From positions 1-9,830 of the forward strand of contig CADCUE010000165.1 of NCBI GenBank assembly GCA_902805805.1: a stretch of 9,830 bases of DNA. The letters run 5' to 3'. The position numbers and the translations under genes were made by a program. The number at the start of each line of letters is the position of its first letter. Position 1 is the stretch's first letter. A model generated the notes under the pieces. It ran no database searches and was not told the origin of the DNA. It saw nothing but the letters and a program-made list of their open reading frames with translations. Below are positions 1-6,389 of the stretch, piece by piece. Source of the stretch: an uncultured Frankineae bacterium (lineage in GTDB: Bacteria > Actinomycetota > Actinomycetes > Mycobacteriales > SCTD01).

Positions 1-84
1 GGCCGCGGACGCAGCCCGCGGAGTGTCGACGTCCACAGCGGCGAACGTAGCCGCGTCCTGCCCTCGCCGTCGGCCGCCCAGGCC

Positions 85-100
85 TAGCCTGCCAGCCGTG
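85..100 (+). promoter_or_regulatory. Possible -10 element for a leaderless GTG start
   Basis: TAGCCT at 85-90 fits the actinobacterial -10 pattern TANNNT. It lies 7 nt before the GTG at 98, which would place the transcription start on or next to that codon. No Shine-Dalgarno-like purine run is seen at a normal distance before this GTG, as expected for a leaderless message, a common type in actinobacteria. No convincing -35 hexamer is visible about 17 bp upstream, so the call is weak. Confidence 0.3.
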
Positions 101-1327
101 ACCGAGCCCAGGGCGTCGCGGTCCGCGCCAGCCGGCGCGGCGGCCAGGTCGAGCACGTGGGCGGCGGCCGGGGCGCCGGCGGTGCTGGCGGTCTGCGCCG
201 CGCTCGTCGTCCTGTCCACGGCCTGGAAGAGCGCCTGCCTCGACGTGCGCAGCGCCTTTGGGCTCACCTGCTACAGCGACCTGCTCGAGCTGTTCACCGA
301 CCGCGGCCTGGACGCGCCGGTCTTCCCCTACGTCGACGGGCGGCTGGTCGACGGGGCACCCGTCGACACCTTCGAGTACCCCGTGCTGACCGGGGTGTTC
401 ATCTGGTTCTCGTCGCTGTTCGCGGACGGCCGCGCGTCCTTCCTGGTCGTGTCCACGGTGCTGCTGCTGCCCTTCGCGCTGGGCACGGCGTGGCTCCTGC
501 ACGACCTGGTCGGCCGGCGGTCGCTGCTGTGGGCCGCCTGCCCGGCGCTGGTGCTGTACGCGCTGCACAACTGGGACCTGCTCGCCGTCGCGGCCGCCAC
601 CGCGGGACTGTGGTGCTGGCAGCGCGGCCGCGGCGTCCCGGCGGCGGTGCTGTTCGGGCTCGGGGCCTGCCTCAAGATCTATCCCGGGCTGTTCCTGCTG
701 CCGCTGGTGGTCGAGCGCCTCGTGCACCGGGACCCCGTCGGGGCGCTGCGGCGGCTGGCGGCCGGGGTGCTGACCGTGCTCGCCGTCAACCTGCCGTTCG
801 TCCTGCTGGGCCCGCAGGGGTGGGCCGCGACCTACGCCTTCCAGTCGGCCCGGGCGGCCGACAACAGCAGCAACAGCATCTGGTACTGGATCTACCCCCA
901 CCTGAGCACCGCCGAGCTCAACCGGCTGGTGCCCGTCCTGGTCGTGCTCGCCGCGGGCGGCGCCGCGGCGTACGGCGCGGTGCGCGCCCGGCGGGAGGGC
1001 GGCTACCCGCTGGTGCAGGTCTGCGCCGCCGCTCTGATCGCCTTCCTGCTGGTCAACAAGGTCGCCTCGCCGCAGTACACGCTGTGGCTGCTCCCCTTCT
1101 TCGCCCTGCTGCGGGTCCACTGGGGCTGGTGGGCGGCCTTCCTGGCCGCCGACGCCCTGGTGTACGTCGGCGTCTTCCGCTGGCTCGGCGCCCTGCAGTC
1201 CGGCGGCGACCCCACGCTGCCCGAGCGGGTGCTGGTCGCGGGCGTGTGGTCGAAGTCCGTGCTGCTGGTCCTGCTCTTCCCGCTGCTCCTGCGGGCGGCC
1301 GGCGCCGCGCGTCAGCCCGCCCAGTGA
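98..1327 (+). CDS. GT87/DUF2029-type polytopic membrane glycosyltransferase
   Basis: Predicted integral membrane glycosyltransferase of the GT-C fold, expected to use a polyprenyl-phosphate sugar on the outer face of the membrane. The donor and acceptor cannot be read from the sequence. With the GTG at 98 it is 409 aa with about ten hydrophobic segments, the first near residues 26-43. The loop after it holds CYSD (D61), in the place where GT-C enzymes carry a catalytic Asp, then FEYPV (93-97). Further landmarks are HNWDL (157-161), LKIYP (192-196) and NKVASPQYTLWLLP (320-333). The same landmarks occur in the GT87-type gene at 2466-4058, so the two are paralogues. An in-frame GTG at 23 would add 25 Pro/Arg/Cys-containing residues unlike a family N-terminus, and neither start has a good ribosome site. 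The stop overlaps the convergent gene by 16 bp. Confidence 0.78.
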   Translation: MTEPRASRSAPAGAAARSSTWAAAGAPAVLAVCAALVVLSTAWKSACLDVRSAFGLTCYSDLLELFTDRGLDAPVFPYVDGRLVDGAPVDTFEYPVLTGVFIWFSSLFADGRASFLVVSTVLLLPFALGTAWLLHDLVGRRSLLWAACPALVLYALHNWDLLAVAAATAGLWCWQRGRGVPAAVLFGLGACLKIYPGLFLLPLVVERLVHRDPVGALRRLAAGVLTVLAVNLPFVLLGPQGWAATYAFQSARAADNSSNSIWYWIYPHLSTAELNRLVPVLVVLAAGGAAAYGAVRARREGGYPLVQVCAAALIAFLLVNKVASPQYTLWLLPFFALLRVHWGWWAAFLAADALVYVGVFRWLGALQSGGDPTLPERVLVAGVWSKSVLLVLLFPLLLRAAGAARQPAQ

Positions 1328-2469
1328 CCTGACGTGAACGTCAGCACGAGCAGCGCCATCAGCGGAGCGGCGAGCGTCAGGAGGGCGACGTGCAGCCACG
1401 GCCGGCGGTCGGCCGCCAGGGCCAGCAGGATCGGCAGCGGCCACCACAGCAGCGTCGCGCGGCCGACCGACAGGTAGTAGGTGGAGGTGGCGAGCGCGCC
1501 GACGGACAGCCCCACGTAGACCGCCTCGCCGTAGCGCCGACGCAGCAGCAGCACGACGACGAGACCGATGCCGACCGCCACGGCGACGATCTCGGCGACC
1601 AGGGACCAGGCCCGCTCGGCCGGCAGAGCCGGGGAGGCAGCCGCGTCGAGGGTGGCGCGCAGGGCGTCCCAGGGCAGCGTCGCCCGCCGTCCCCAGCCCA
1701 GCTCCTGGGCCGCTCGCCACCGCCAGAAGTCCCCGGTGAGCACCGCGAGGTAGGTGAAGTAGGCGGCGATGGCCAGGAACGGCGCGAGCAGGACCGCGGC
1801 GTCGGCGCGCACGCGCCCCCGGTGCGCGACGAGGTACTGCACCACCAGCCCGCAGGCGAGGAAGGCTCCGCTGATCCGGACGGTGCTCGCCGCGGCGACC
1901 AGCAGCGCCGCGGCCACCCAGCGCTCCTCACGGGCCCGCAGCCACCCCCACAGGGCGCAGGCCAGGAACAGCGCCTCGCTGTAGCCGGCGAACAGGAACA
2001 CGGCGTACGGCGACAGCACGAGGTACAGCACCGCCCGCGACGGCGGTGCGCCCTCCAGCGCAGCCAGCCGCCCGAGCGCCACGCTGGCCAGCGCGCCGGC
2101 GACCAGGGAGACCAGCAGACCGGCAGCGGTCCAGTCGGGCACGAGCACGTGGACCAGGCGCAGCACGAGCGGCGCACCGGGGAAGAACGCCTCGATGCCC
2201 AGGTCCGGGTAGTGCTCGGGACGGCCCGCGTAGCCGAACTCGGCGACCTTGCGGAGCAGCCCGACGTCCCACCGGTCCCACCGCCGCAGGAAGCCCTCGA
2301 CGGTGGACGCCTGCGCGTCCGACAGCAGCCAGGCCCCGCCGACCGCGAGCACGGCCACCGCGACCCGCGACGCCCCCCACACGACGAGGCAGGACACGTC
2401 GTCGGCCGTCAGCCGGCGCCGGCGCAGCCCGGTCCGGTCGAGCGGTCGGCGCTGCGCGACCTGCGTCAC
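1312..2469 (-). CDS. PIG-V-like membrane mannosyltransferase (GT-C type)
   Basis: Probable polyprenyl-phosphate-dependent mannosyltransferase resembling the GPI mannosyltransferase II (PIG-V) family, 385 aa, with many hydrophobic segments from about residue 26 to the C-terminus. Family-like features are WDRWDVGLL (64-72) in the first large loop, with acidic residues where GT-C enzymes bind donor or metal, FFPGAPLVLRL (95-105), SPYAVFLFAGYSEALFL (153-169), comparable to the Y-S/T-E-x-L-F motif of PIG-V, and VRISGAF (197-203). In bacteria these proteins are thought to mannosylate envelope lipids or glycans, not GPI anchors; the acceptor here is unknown. The GTG start at 2469 overlaps the stop of the upstream GT87-type gene as GTGA, with no separate ribosome site, so translation is probably coupled. 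An internal GTG near residue 25 is a possible alternative start. It is the last gene of the ponA operon. Confidence 0.75.
   Translation of the reverse strand: MTQVAQRRPLDRTGLRRRRLTADDVSCLVVWGASRVAVAVLAVGGAWLLSDAQASTVEGFLRRWDRWDVGLLRKVAEFGYAGRPEHYPDLGIEAFFPGAPLVLRLVHVLVPDWTAAGLLVSLVAGALASVALGRLAALEGAPPSRAVLYLVLSPYAVFLFAGYSEALFLACALWGWLRAREERWVAAALLVAAASTVRISGAFLACGLVVQYLVAHRGRVRADAAVLLAPFLAIAAYFTYLAVLTGDFWRWRAAQELGWGRRATLPWDALRATLDAAASPALPAERAWSLVAEIVAVAVGIGLVVVLLLRRRYGEAVYVGLSVGALATSTYYLSVGRATLLWWPLPILLALAADRRPWLHVALLTLAAPLMALLVLTFTSGHWAG
1329..1344. repeat. Short inverted repeat just after the stop of the first gene
   Basis: CTGACG (1329-1334), loop TGAA, CGTCAG (1339-1344): a perfect 6-bp stem (7 bp if the loop is shortened). 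It begins 2 nt after the stop at 1327 and lies inside the last codons of the convergent PIG-V-like gene. It is the only hairpin seen at this convergent junction. It might help end transcription of the plus-strand gene, but no T-run follows, so it is listed as a repeat and not as a terminator. Confidence 0.35.
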
Positions 2470-4058
2470 GGAGCCGGGCCGGCCGCAGCGGCGTCGGGGA
2501 CCGGCTCGGGATCGGGGCCGGTCGCACCTGCCACGGGGTGCGCAGCCGGGCGGTCCGGCGCGCCGTCGAGGACCCCGCCGGCCGGATCGTCCACGCCGTC
2601 CCGGCGCACCACGTCGAGCTCGGGGCGCAGCACGTCGCGGACGACCAGGGCCGCCACCCCGAGCAGGACGACGTCCCGCAGGACCACCGCGCTGAGGAAC
2701 CAGGAGCCGCTGATGCCCTTGCCGGGCGCGCTGTTCGAGATGAAGAAGTAGAACCGGGTCAGCAGGACGAGTCCCTCGGCCGCCTGCCAGGCCAGCAGCG
2801 GACCCCACCTCGGCCGGGCCAGCAGGGCCAGGGGCAGCAGCCACAGCGAGAACTGGGGGCTCCAGACCTTGTTGGTGAGCAGGAAGGCCAGCACGGTCAG
2901 GAACAGCATCGGCATCACGCGCGGCCGCCGCGGAGCGCGCAGCCCCAGCAGGACGATGCCGCCCAGGGCGGTCAGGAAGGCGACGGCCACGGCGAGGTTG
3001 AGCAGGCGCGGTGTCCCGGCCGAGGAGTCCAGCGGGACTCCGCCGCGGGCCTCCTGCAGGGCGTACCAGAGCGAGTCCCAGTCGGCGGGGCGCTCGGTGT
3101 TGAGCTCGAAGAAGCGGTAGGCGGCGTTGATCCCGACCACCGGGACGCCGTCCGCGGTCGTGGCCTCGACGGTCGGGAGCAGGGCGGCCAGCCCCTCGTC
3201 GGTCAGGCGGTCGACCGGACTGCCGGCGACGACCGTCTGCACGCCGGCGACCTCGGCGAACATCGGGCTGGTCAGGTAGACCGGCGCGCTGAGCAGCACC
3301 GGGGTGACCACGGCGGCCGCGGCCGCCACCGCCCAGGGCCGGAGCCGGCCGGCGCGCAGGCACAGCGCGCCGAGCGGCACGAGGAGCAGCACCGGGTAGA
3401 GCTTGGTCGCGGTCGCCGCCCCCAGCAGGACACCGGCCGCGAGCGGTCGCGCCCGCGCCCAGGAGAGCAGGCCCAGACCGGCCAGCGCCATGGCCACCAG
3501 GTCCCAGTTGGTCGAGCCGTGCAGGACCAGCAGCGGCGCCGCGGCGAACATCGCGGCGTCCCAGGGCCTCCGGCGTCCCGCCAGGCGGGCGGTGGTCACG
3601 ACGACGACGAGGGCGCAGGCGGTCAGCAGCGCCCAGGTCACGTCGTAGAAGCGGCGCGGCCGCTCGTCCGCCGGGAAGACCGTGACCGCCGTGGCCGCGA
3701 CCTGCATGACACCGCCGATCACGACGGGGTACTCCACCGGGTGCTCGGCGTAGGGCGTCCTGCCCTCGTCCAGCCGCTCGGCGAAGTACAGCGCGAAGAC
3801 GTCGGTGTAGCAGCCTCTCGTGTACTGGTACTGGTCCTCCCACGCGTGCACGCGACAGGGGGACTTCTGCCACCAGCCCAGCAGGCTGGTGACCAGGGTC
3901 AGCAGCACCAGCCACCGCACGGGCGTCCAGAAGCGGCGTCCGCCGGCTCGGCTGTGCCGTCCTGGTGGACCGCCCAGCGCAGCGGCCGTGCCCGCGACGA
4001 CCGGGTCCTCGTACGACGGCAGCACGAGGTCCGACCGGTCGTCTCCCGTGGTCCTCAC
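2466..4058 (-). CDS. GT87/DUF2029-type membrane glycosyltransferase, ponA-linked
   Basis: Predicted 530-aa GT-C membrane glycosyltransferase. A cytosolic N-terminus of about 45 residues is followed by a first transmembrane segment (47-62). The loop after it contains CYTD (D86, candidate catalytic Asp) and VEYPV (108-112). Other landmarks are TNWDL (183-187), TKLYP (218-222) and LLTNKVWSPQFSLWLLP (393-409), shared with the paralogue at 98-1327. The last 55 or so residues (about 475-530) are hydrophilic and rich in Pro, Ala and Asp. The GTG start overlaps the PBP stop as GTGA; a GGAGG abuts the start codon, too close for ideal initiation, so coupling to PBP translation is likely. From memory, M. 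tuberculosis has a comparable membrane protein (Rv0051) just after ponA1, which supports a linked role in envelope assembly. Sugar donor and acceptor are unknown. Confidence 0.8.
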   Translation of the reverse strand: MRTTGDDRSDLVLPSYEDPVVAGTAAALGGPPGRHSRAGGRRFWTPVRWLVLLTLVTSLLGWWQKSPCRVHAWEDQYQYTRGCYTDVFALYFAERLDEGRTPYAEHPVEYPVVIGGVMQVAATAVTVFPADERPRRFYDVTWALLTACALVVVVTTARLAGRRRPWDAAMFAAAPLLVLHGSTNWDLVAMALAGLGLLSWARARPLAAGVLLGAATATKLYPVLLLVPLGALCLRAGRLRPWAVAAAAAVVTPVLLSAPVYLTSPMFAEVAGVQTVVAGSPVDRLTDEGLAALLPTVEATTADGVPVVGINAAYRFFELNTERPADWDSLWYALQEARGGVPLDSSAGTPRLLNLAVAVAFLTALGGIVLLGLRAPRRPRVMPMLFLTVLAFLLTNKVWSPQFSLWLLPLALLARPRWGPLLAWQAAEGLVLLTRFYFFISNSAPGKGISGSWFLSAVVLRDVVLLGVAALVVRDVLRPELDVVRRDGVDDPAGGVLDGAPDRPAAHPVAGATGPDPEPVPDAAAAGPAP

Positions 4059-6190
4059 CCTCCGGTGCCCGGGTCGTCCGGCGCCGGGAGCCCCTCGGTG
4101 TCGGGTGGGTCGGCCGAGGGCTCGGCCGGAGGGTCGGCCGGCTCGGCGGGGGGCGGCTCGGAGGGGGCGCCCGACGGCTCGGGAGGTGCCGGCTCGCTGG
4201 TCGGCTCGCTGGGGACGGTCGGCTCCGGCGCGCGGGTCTGCGGAGCTCGAGACCGCCGCTGCCGCGGTGCGGTGGTCGACTGCTCGCGGTCCTGCCCGTC
4301 GTCGAAGCGGGCGCGGGTCCCGCCGTAGACCGGCTCCGGGAGCTCGACCTCCTCCAGCCCCTCGTGGGCCGGGTCCATGAAGCTCTTCCAGATGCTGCTG
4401 GACAGACCGCCGCCGGTCACCTCGACCCCGTCGACCCGGATCGTCCTCGGGTCGGCGTAGCCGAGCCACACCGCCGTCGACAGCTGCGGGGTGAAGCCCA
4501 CGAACCACGCGTCGCGGTTGTCGGAGCTGGTGCCGGTCTTGCCGGCGGCGTCCCGACCGCCGGACAGCCGGGCGGCGCGACCGGTGCCCCGCCGGATCAC
4601 CTGCTCCATGGCGTACGTCGCATCCGCGGCGACGTCCTCGCTGAAGGCGGCCGGCCCGGACACGACCTGGGCCGCGTAGAGCACCTCGTCCCCCCGCCGG
4701 ACCTGACGCACCAGGAAGGGCTGCACGGGGACGCCCCGGTTGGCGAAGGTCGCGAAGCCGACGGCCTGGTCCAGGACCTGCACCTCGTAGCTGCCCAGCG
4801 CGATGCCCGCCGCCACGGTGCCGTCGGCGTCCGCCAGGGGGGTCTGCTCGGGGATGCCGGCGGCGTGCGCGGTCTCGGCAATCTCGGCGGTGCCGACCTC
4901 GAGCCCGAGCTGGACGTACGCCGTGTTGACCGACCGGCGGGTGGACTCGACGAGATCGACCCGTCCCCACGACAGGTCGCCGAAGTTCGCGATCGGCTCG
5001 CGCAGCCCGGGGAACTCCTTGCCGGTGTTGCCGTCGAGCCGCGTGGCCAGGCTCATCCCCTGCGAGAGCGCGGTCGCGAGGACGTACGGCTTGAAGGTGG
5101 AACCGGGCTGCCGGCCTCTGCCGCTGTTCTTGGCGAAGTCGAAGCCGGTGCCCGTGGCGCCGCCGTAGTAGGCCCACACCTCGCCCGTGCCCGGCTGCAC
5201 CGACACGAGCGCCCCCTGCAGGCCGTCCTCGCCGGGCGCCGTGCCGGTCACCTCCTGCACGGCCGCCACGGCCGCCTCCTGCGCCGCCCGGCGGATCGTC
5301 GTCTCGACCACGAGACCGCCGTCGGCCAGCCGGGCGTCGTCGAAGCCGCGCCGGGCCAGCTCGGCCTGCACCTGGCGGATGACGTGGCCCTTGGGTCCCG
5401 ACAGGTCGTTGTTGCGCGGCCCCTGCCCGGGCGCCAGCACCTCGGGGTAGACCTGCGCGGCCCGCTCCTGCTCCGAGAGCCAGCCCTGCTCGACCATCCC
5501 GTCGAGCACGTACTCCCAGCGCGCCCGCGCCCGCTCGGGGTCCTCGACGGGGTCGTAGTTGGCCGGACTGCGGATGGTGGCGGCCAGGACCGCCCCCTGC
5601 GAGACGGTCAGCGTGGAGACGTCCTCGGTGCCGAAGTAGGTCCGCGCGGCGACGGCGATCCCGGAGGCCTGGCGACCCCAGTAGATCGTGTTGAGGTAGT
5701 CCTCGAGGATCTGGTCCTTCTCCAGCGTGCGGGACATCTTCAGCGCGATGAAGGCCTCCCGGACCTTGCGGCTGTAGGTGCGGTCCGCGGTGAGGAAGGC
5801 GTTCTTGGCGTACTGCTGCGTGATGGTGGATCCGCCCTGCTGCACGCCCCCGCCGCCGCGCACGTTGGTGAGCAGCGCCCGGGCGATGCCGCGCGGGCTG
5901 ATGCCCGGCTCGGTGTAGAAGCGCCGGTCCTCGGCGGCCAGGACCGCGCGCTGCACGTGCTCGGGCACGGCGACCAGGGACACCGGGATGCGGTTCTGCG
6001 CACCGACCCGTCCCATCTCGGAGCGGTCGGCGTACAGGATGCGGACGGCCGCAGCGGTCGAGTCGGCGCTGGGCTCGGGGATCTCGGTGCGGGCGTAGAC
6101 GACGCCCACGAGCGCCAGGACGCCCACGACCGACGCCAGCGCGCCGAGCAGCAGCACGCGCGTCCAGCGCACCTTCGACGACCGGGGCAT
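4055..6190 (-). CDS. ponA: Class A penicillin-binding protein (bifunctional transglycosylase/transpeptidase)
   Basis: Polymerises lipid II into glycan strands and cross-links the peptides, anchored in the membrane and facing outward. The protein is 711 aa: short basic N-terminus, one membrane anchor (about 12-33), GT51 domain (about 55-235), transpeptidase domain (about 290-610) and a Pro/Ser/Glu tail (about 635-711). GT51 motifs are EDRRFY with catalytic E87, QGGSTITQQ (118-126), RKVREAFIALKMSRTLEKDQI (141-161) and E163 in LEDYLNTIYWG. Transpeptidase motifs are STFK with nucleophile S364, SVN (420-422) and KTGTS (551-555). All active-site residues are intact. There is no PASTA domain. Residues 92-97 read TEPGIS where the classical motif has an H-x-G; similar variants occur in actinobacterial PBPs. 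Gene order suggests a ponA1 orthologue. It is first in an operon with two glycosyltransferases and diverges from padR-ino1. GGAG lies only 1 nt from the ATG; the start matches the family N-terminus. Confidence 0.95.
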   Translation of the reverse strand: MPRSSKVRWTRVLLLGALASVVGVLALVGVVYARTEIPEPSADSTAAAVRILYADRSEMGRVGAQNRIPVSLVAVPEHVQRAVLAAEDRRFYTEPGISPRGIARALLTNVRGGGGVQQGGSTITQQYAKNAFLTADRTYSRKVREAFIALKMSRTLEKDQILEDYLNTIYWGRQASGIAVAARTYFGTEDVSTLTVSQGAVLAATIRSPANYDPVEDPERARARWEYVLDGMVEQGWLSEQERAAQVYPEVLAPGQGPRNNDLSGPKGHVIRQVQAELARRGFDDARLADGGLVVETTIRRAAQEAAVAAVQEVTGTAPGEDGLQGALVSVQPGTGEVWAYYGGATGTGFDFAKNSGRGRQPGSTFKPYVLATALSQGMSLATRLDGNTGKEFPGLREPIANFGDLSWGRVDLVESTRRSVNTAYVQLGLEVGTAEIAETAHAAGIPEQTPLADADGTVAAGIALGSYEVQVLDQAVGFATFANRGVPVQPFLVRQVRRGDEVLYAAQVVSGPAAFSEDVAADATYAMEQVIRRGTGRAARLSGGRDAAGKTGTSSDNRDAWFVGFTPQLSTAVWLGYADPRTIRVDGVEVTGGGLSSSIWKSFMDPAHEGLEEVELPEPVYGGTRARFDDGQDREQSTTAPRQRRSRAPQTRAPEPTVPSEPTSEPAPPEPSGAPSEPPPAEPADPPAEPSADPPDTEGLPAPDDPGTGG
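4107..4140. repeat. 12-bp period repeat coding for the PBP tail
   Basis: GG(G/C)TCGGCCG occurs three times at exact 12-bp spacing (4107, 4119, 4131). In the PBP reading frame this corresponds to the tetrapeptide-like pattern [PS]A[ED]P near residues 681-695. It is a low-complexity coding repeat of the kind that expands and contracts, and it forms part of the extracytoplasmic Pro-rich tail. Confidence 0.6.
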
Positions 6191-6251
6191 GCTCCATCTT
6201 CACCCAGGGCCGGGTCCCGGAGCCCGAGGCCGCGACACGGCGGGGCGCGCG

Positions 6252-6283
6252 GGCACCGTCCGCTTGCTGTGCGGCACCGTCCG
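6252..6283. repeat. 11-bp direct repeat flanking the -35 element
   Basis: GGCACCGTCCG is present twice, at 6252-6262 and 6273-6283. The centres are 21 bp apart, two helical turns, so both copies face the same side of the DNA. The first copy ends one base before the putative -35 hexamer and the second lies in the -35/-10 spacer. This spacing suggests a protein-binding site, activator or repressor, though a chance repeat in GC-rich DNA cannot be excluded. Confidence 0.5.
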
Positions 6284-6292
6284 GCGTAGCGT
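6264..6292 (+). promoter_or_regulatory. Candidate sigma70-type promoter for padR-ino1
   Basis: TTGCTG (6264-6269) and TAGCGT (6287-6292) are separated by exactly 17 bp. Both match the actinobacterial housekeeping pattern (TTGNNN, TANNNT). Transcription would begin near 6299, giving a leader of about 90 nt before the padR GTG at 6390. The palindrome at 6308-6330 would then sit just downstream of the start, where a bound repressor could block initiation or escape. Confidence 0.5.
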
Positions 6293-6307
6293 CCACCACT
6301 GCCGGGC

Positions 6308-6330
6308 CGATGTATCGCCGCGATACATCG
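6308..6330. promoter_or_regulatory. 23-bp palindrome, probable PadR operator
   Basis: Arms CGATGTATCGC (6308-6318) and GCGATACATCG (6320-6330) are perfect inverted repeats around a single central C at 6319. The outer part contains ATGT and ACAT, the half-sites described for PadR-family operators, here 11 bp apart. It is AT-richer than its surroundings and lies upstream of a gene for a PadR protein, so autoregulation is the simplest reading. It might also act on the divergent ponA operon. Confidence 0.65.
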
Positions 6331-6374
6331 CCGTGGCACGGAGCGACCGGACCGGCGCTCACGTCAGGCAGCAC

Positions 6375-6384
6375 GGAGAGGAGG
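6375..6384 (+). promoter_or_regulatory. Ribosome binding site that fixes the padR start
   Basis: GGAGAGGAGG ends 5 nt before the GTG at 6390. This strong Shine-Dalgarno site, with the PadR fold beginning directly after it, selects this GTG over the much longer in-frame extension that begins at 6189. That extension would run through the promoter and operator. Confidence 0.75.
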
Positions 6385-6389
6385 CGGCG

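Larger units (their letters stand above)
6191..6389. promoter_or_regulatory. Divergent control region between ponA and padR-ino1
   Basis: This is the only sizeable non-coding stretch in the window (199 bp). It lies between the ATG of the PBP (minus strand) and the GTG of the PadR regulator (plus strand), so it must hold the start signals for both operons unless they lie inside coding sequence. A rightward promoter candidate, a direct repeat and a palindrome are listed separately. For the leftward ponA transcript no convincing -35/-10 pair was found; the only TA-containing candidates on the minus strand (TATCGC, TACATC, TACGCC) fit poorly. Confidence 0.7.

Noticed and set aside
23..97. N-terminal extension of the first GT87-type gene from GTG 23.
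   Set aside because: It adds Pro/Arg/Cys-containing residues without a plausible ribosome site, and the candidate -10 at 85-90 favours the GTG at 98. It is not fully excluded.
1312..3915. An 867-codon minus-strand frame giving the PIG-V-like protein a 480-residue N-terminal extension.
   Set aside because: The extension overlaps the GT87-type gene in a different frame and has shadow-type composition. The GTGA junction at 2469 gives a natural start.
2046..6289. Two long plus-strand open frames (2046-4328 and 3965-6289) antisense to the ponA operon.
   Set aside because: They have low-complexity Arg/Gly/Pro/Ala/His composition with no recognisable motifs, as expected for antisense frames of high-GC coding DNA.
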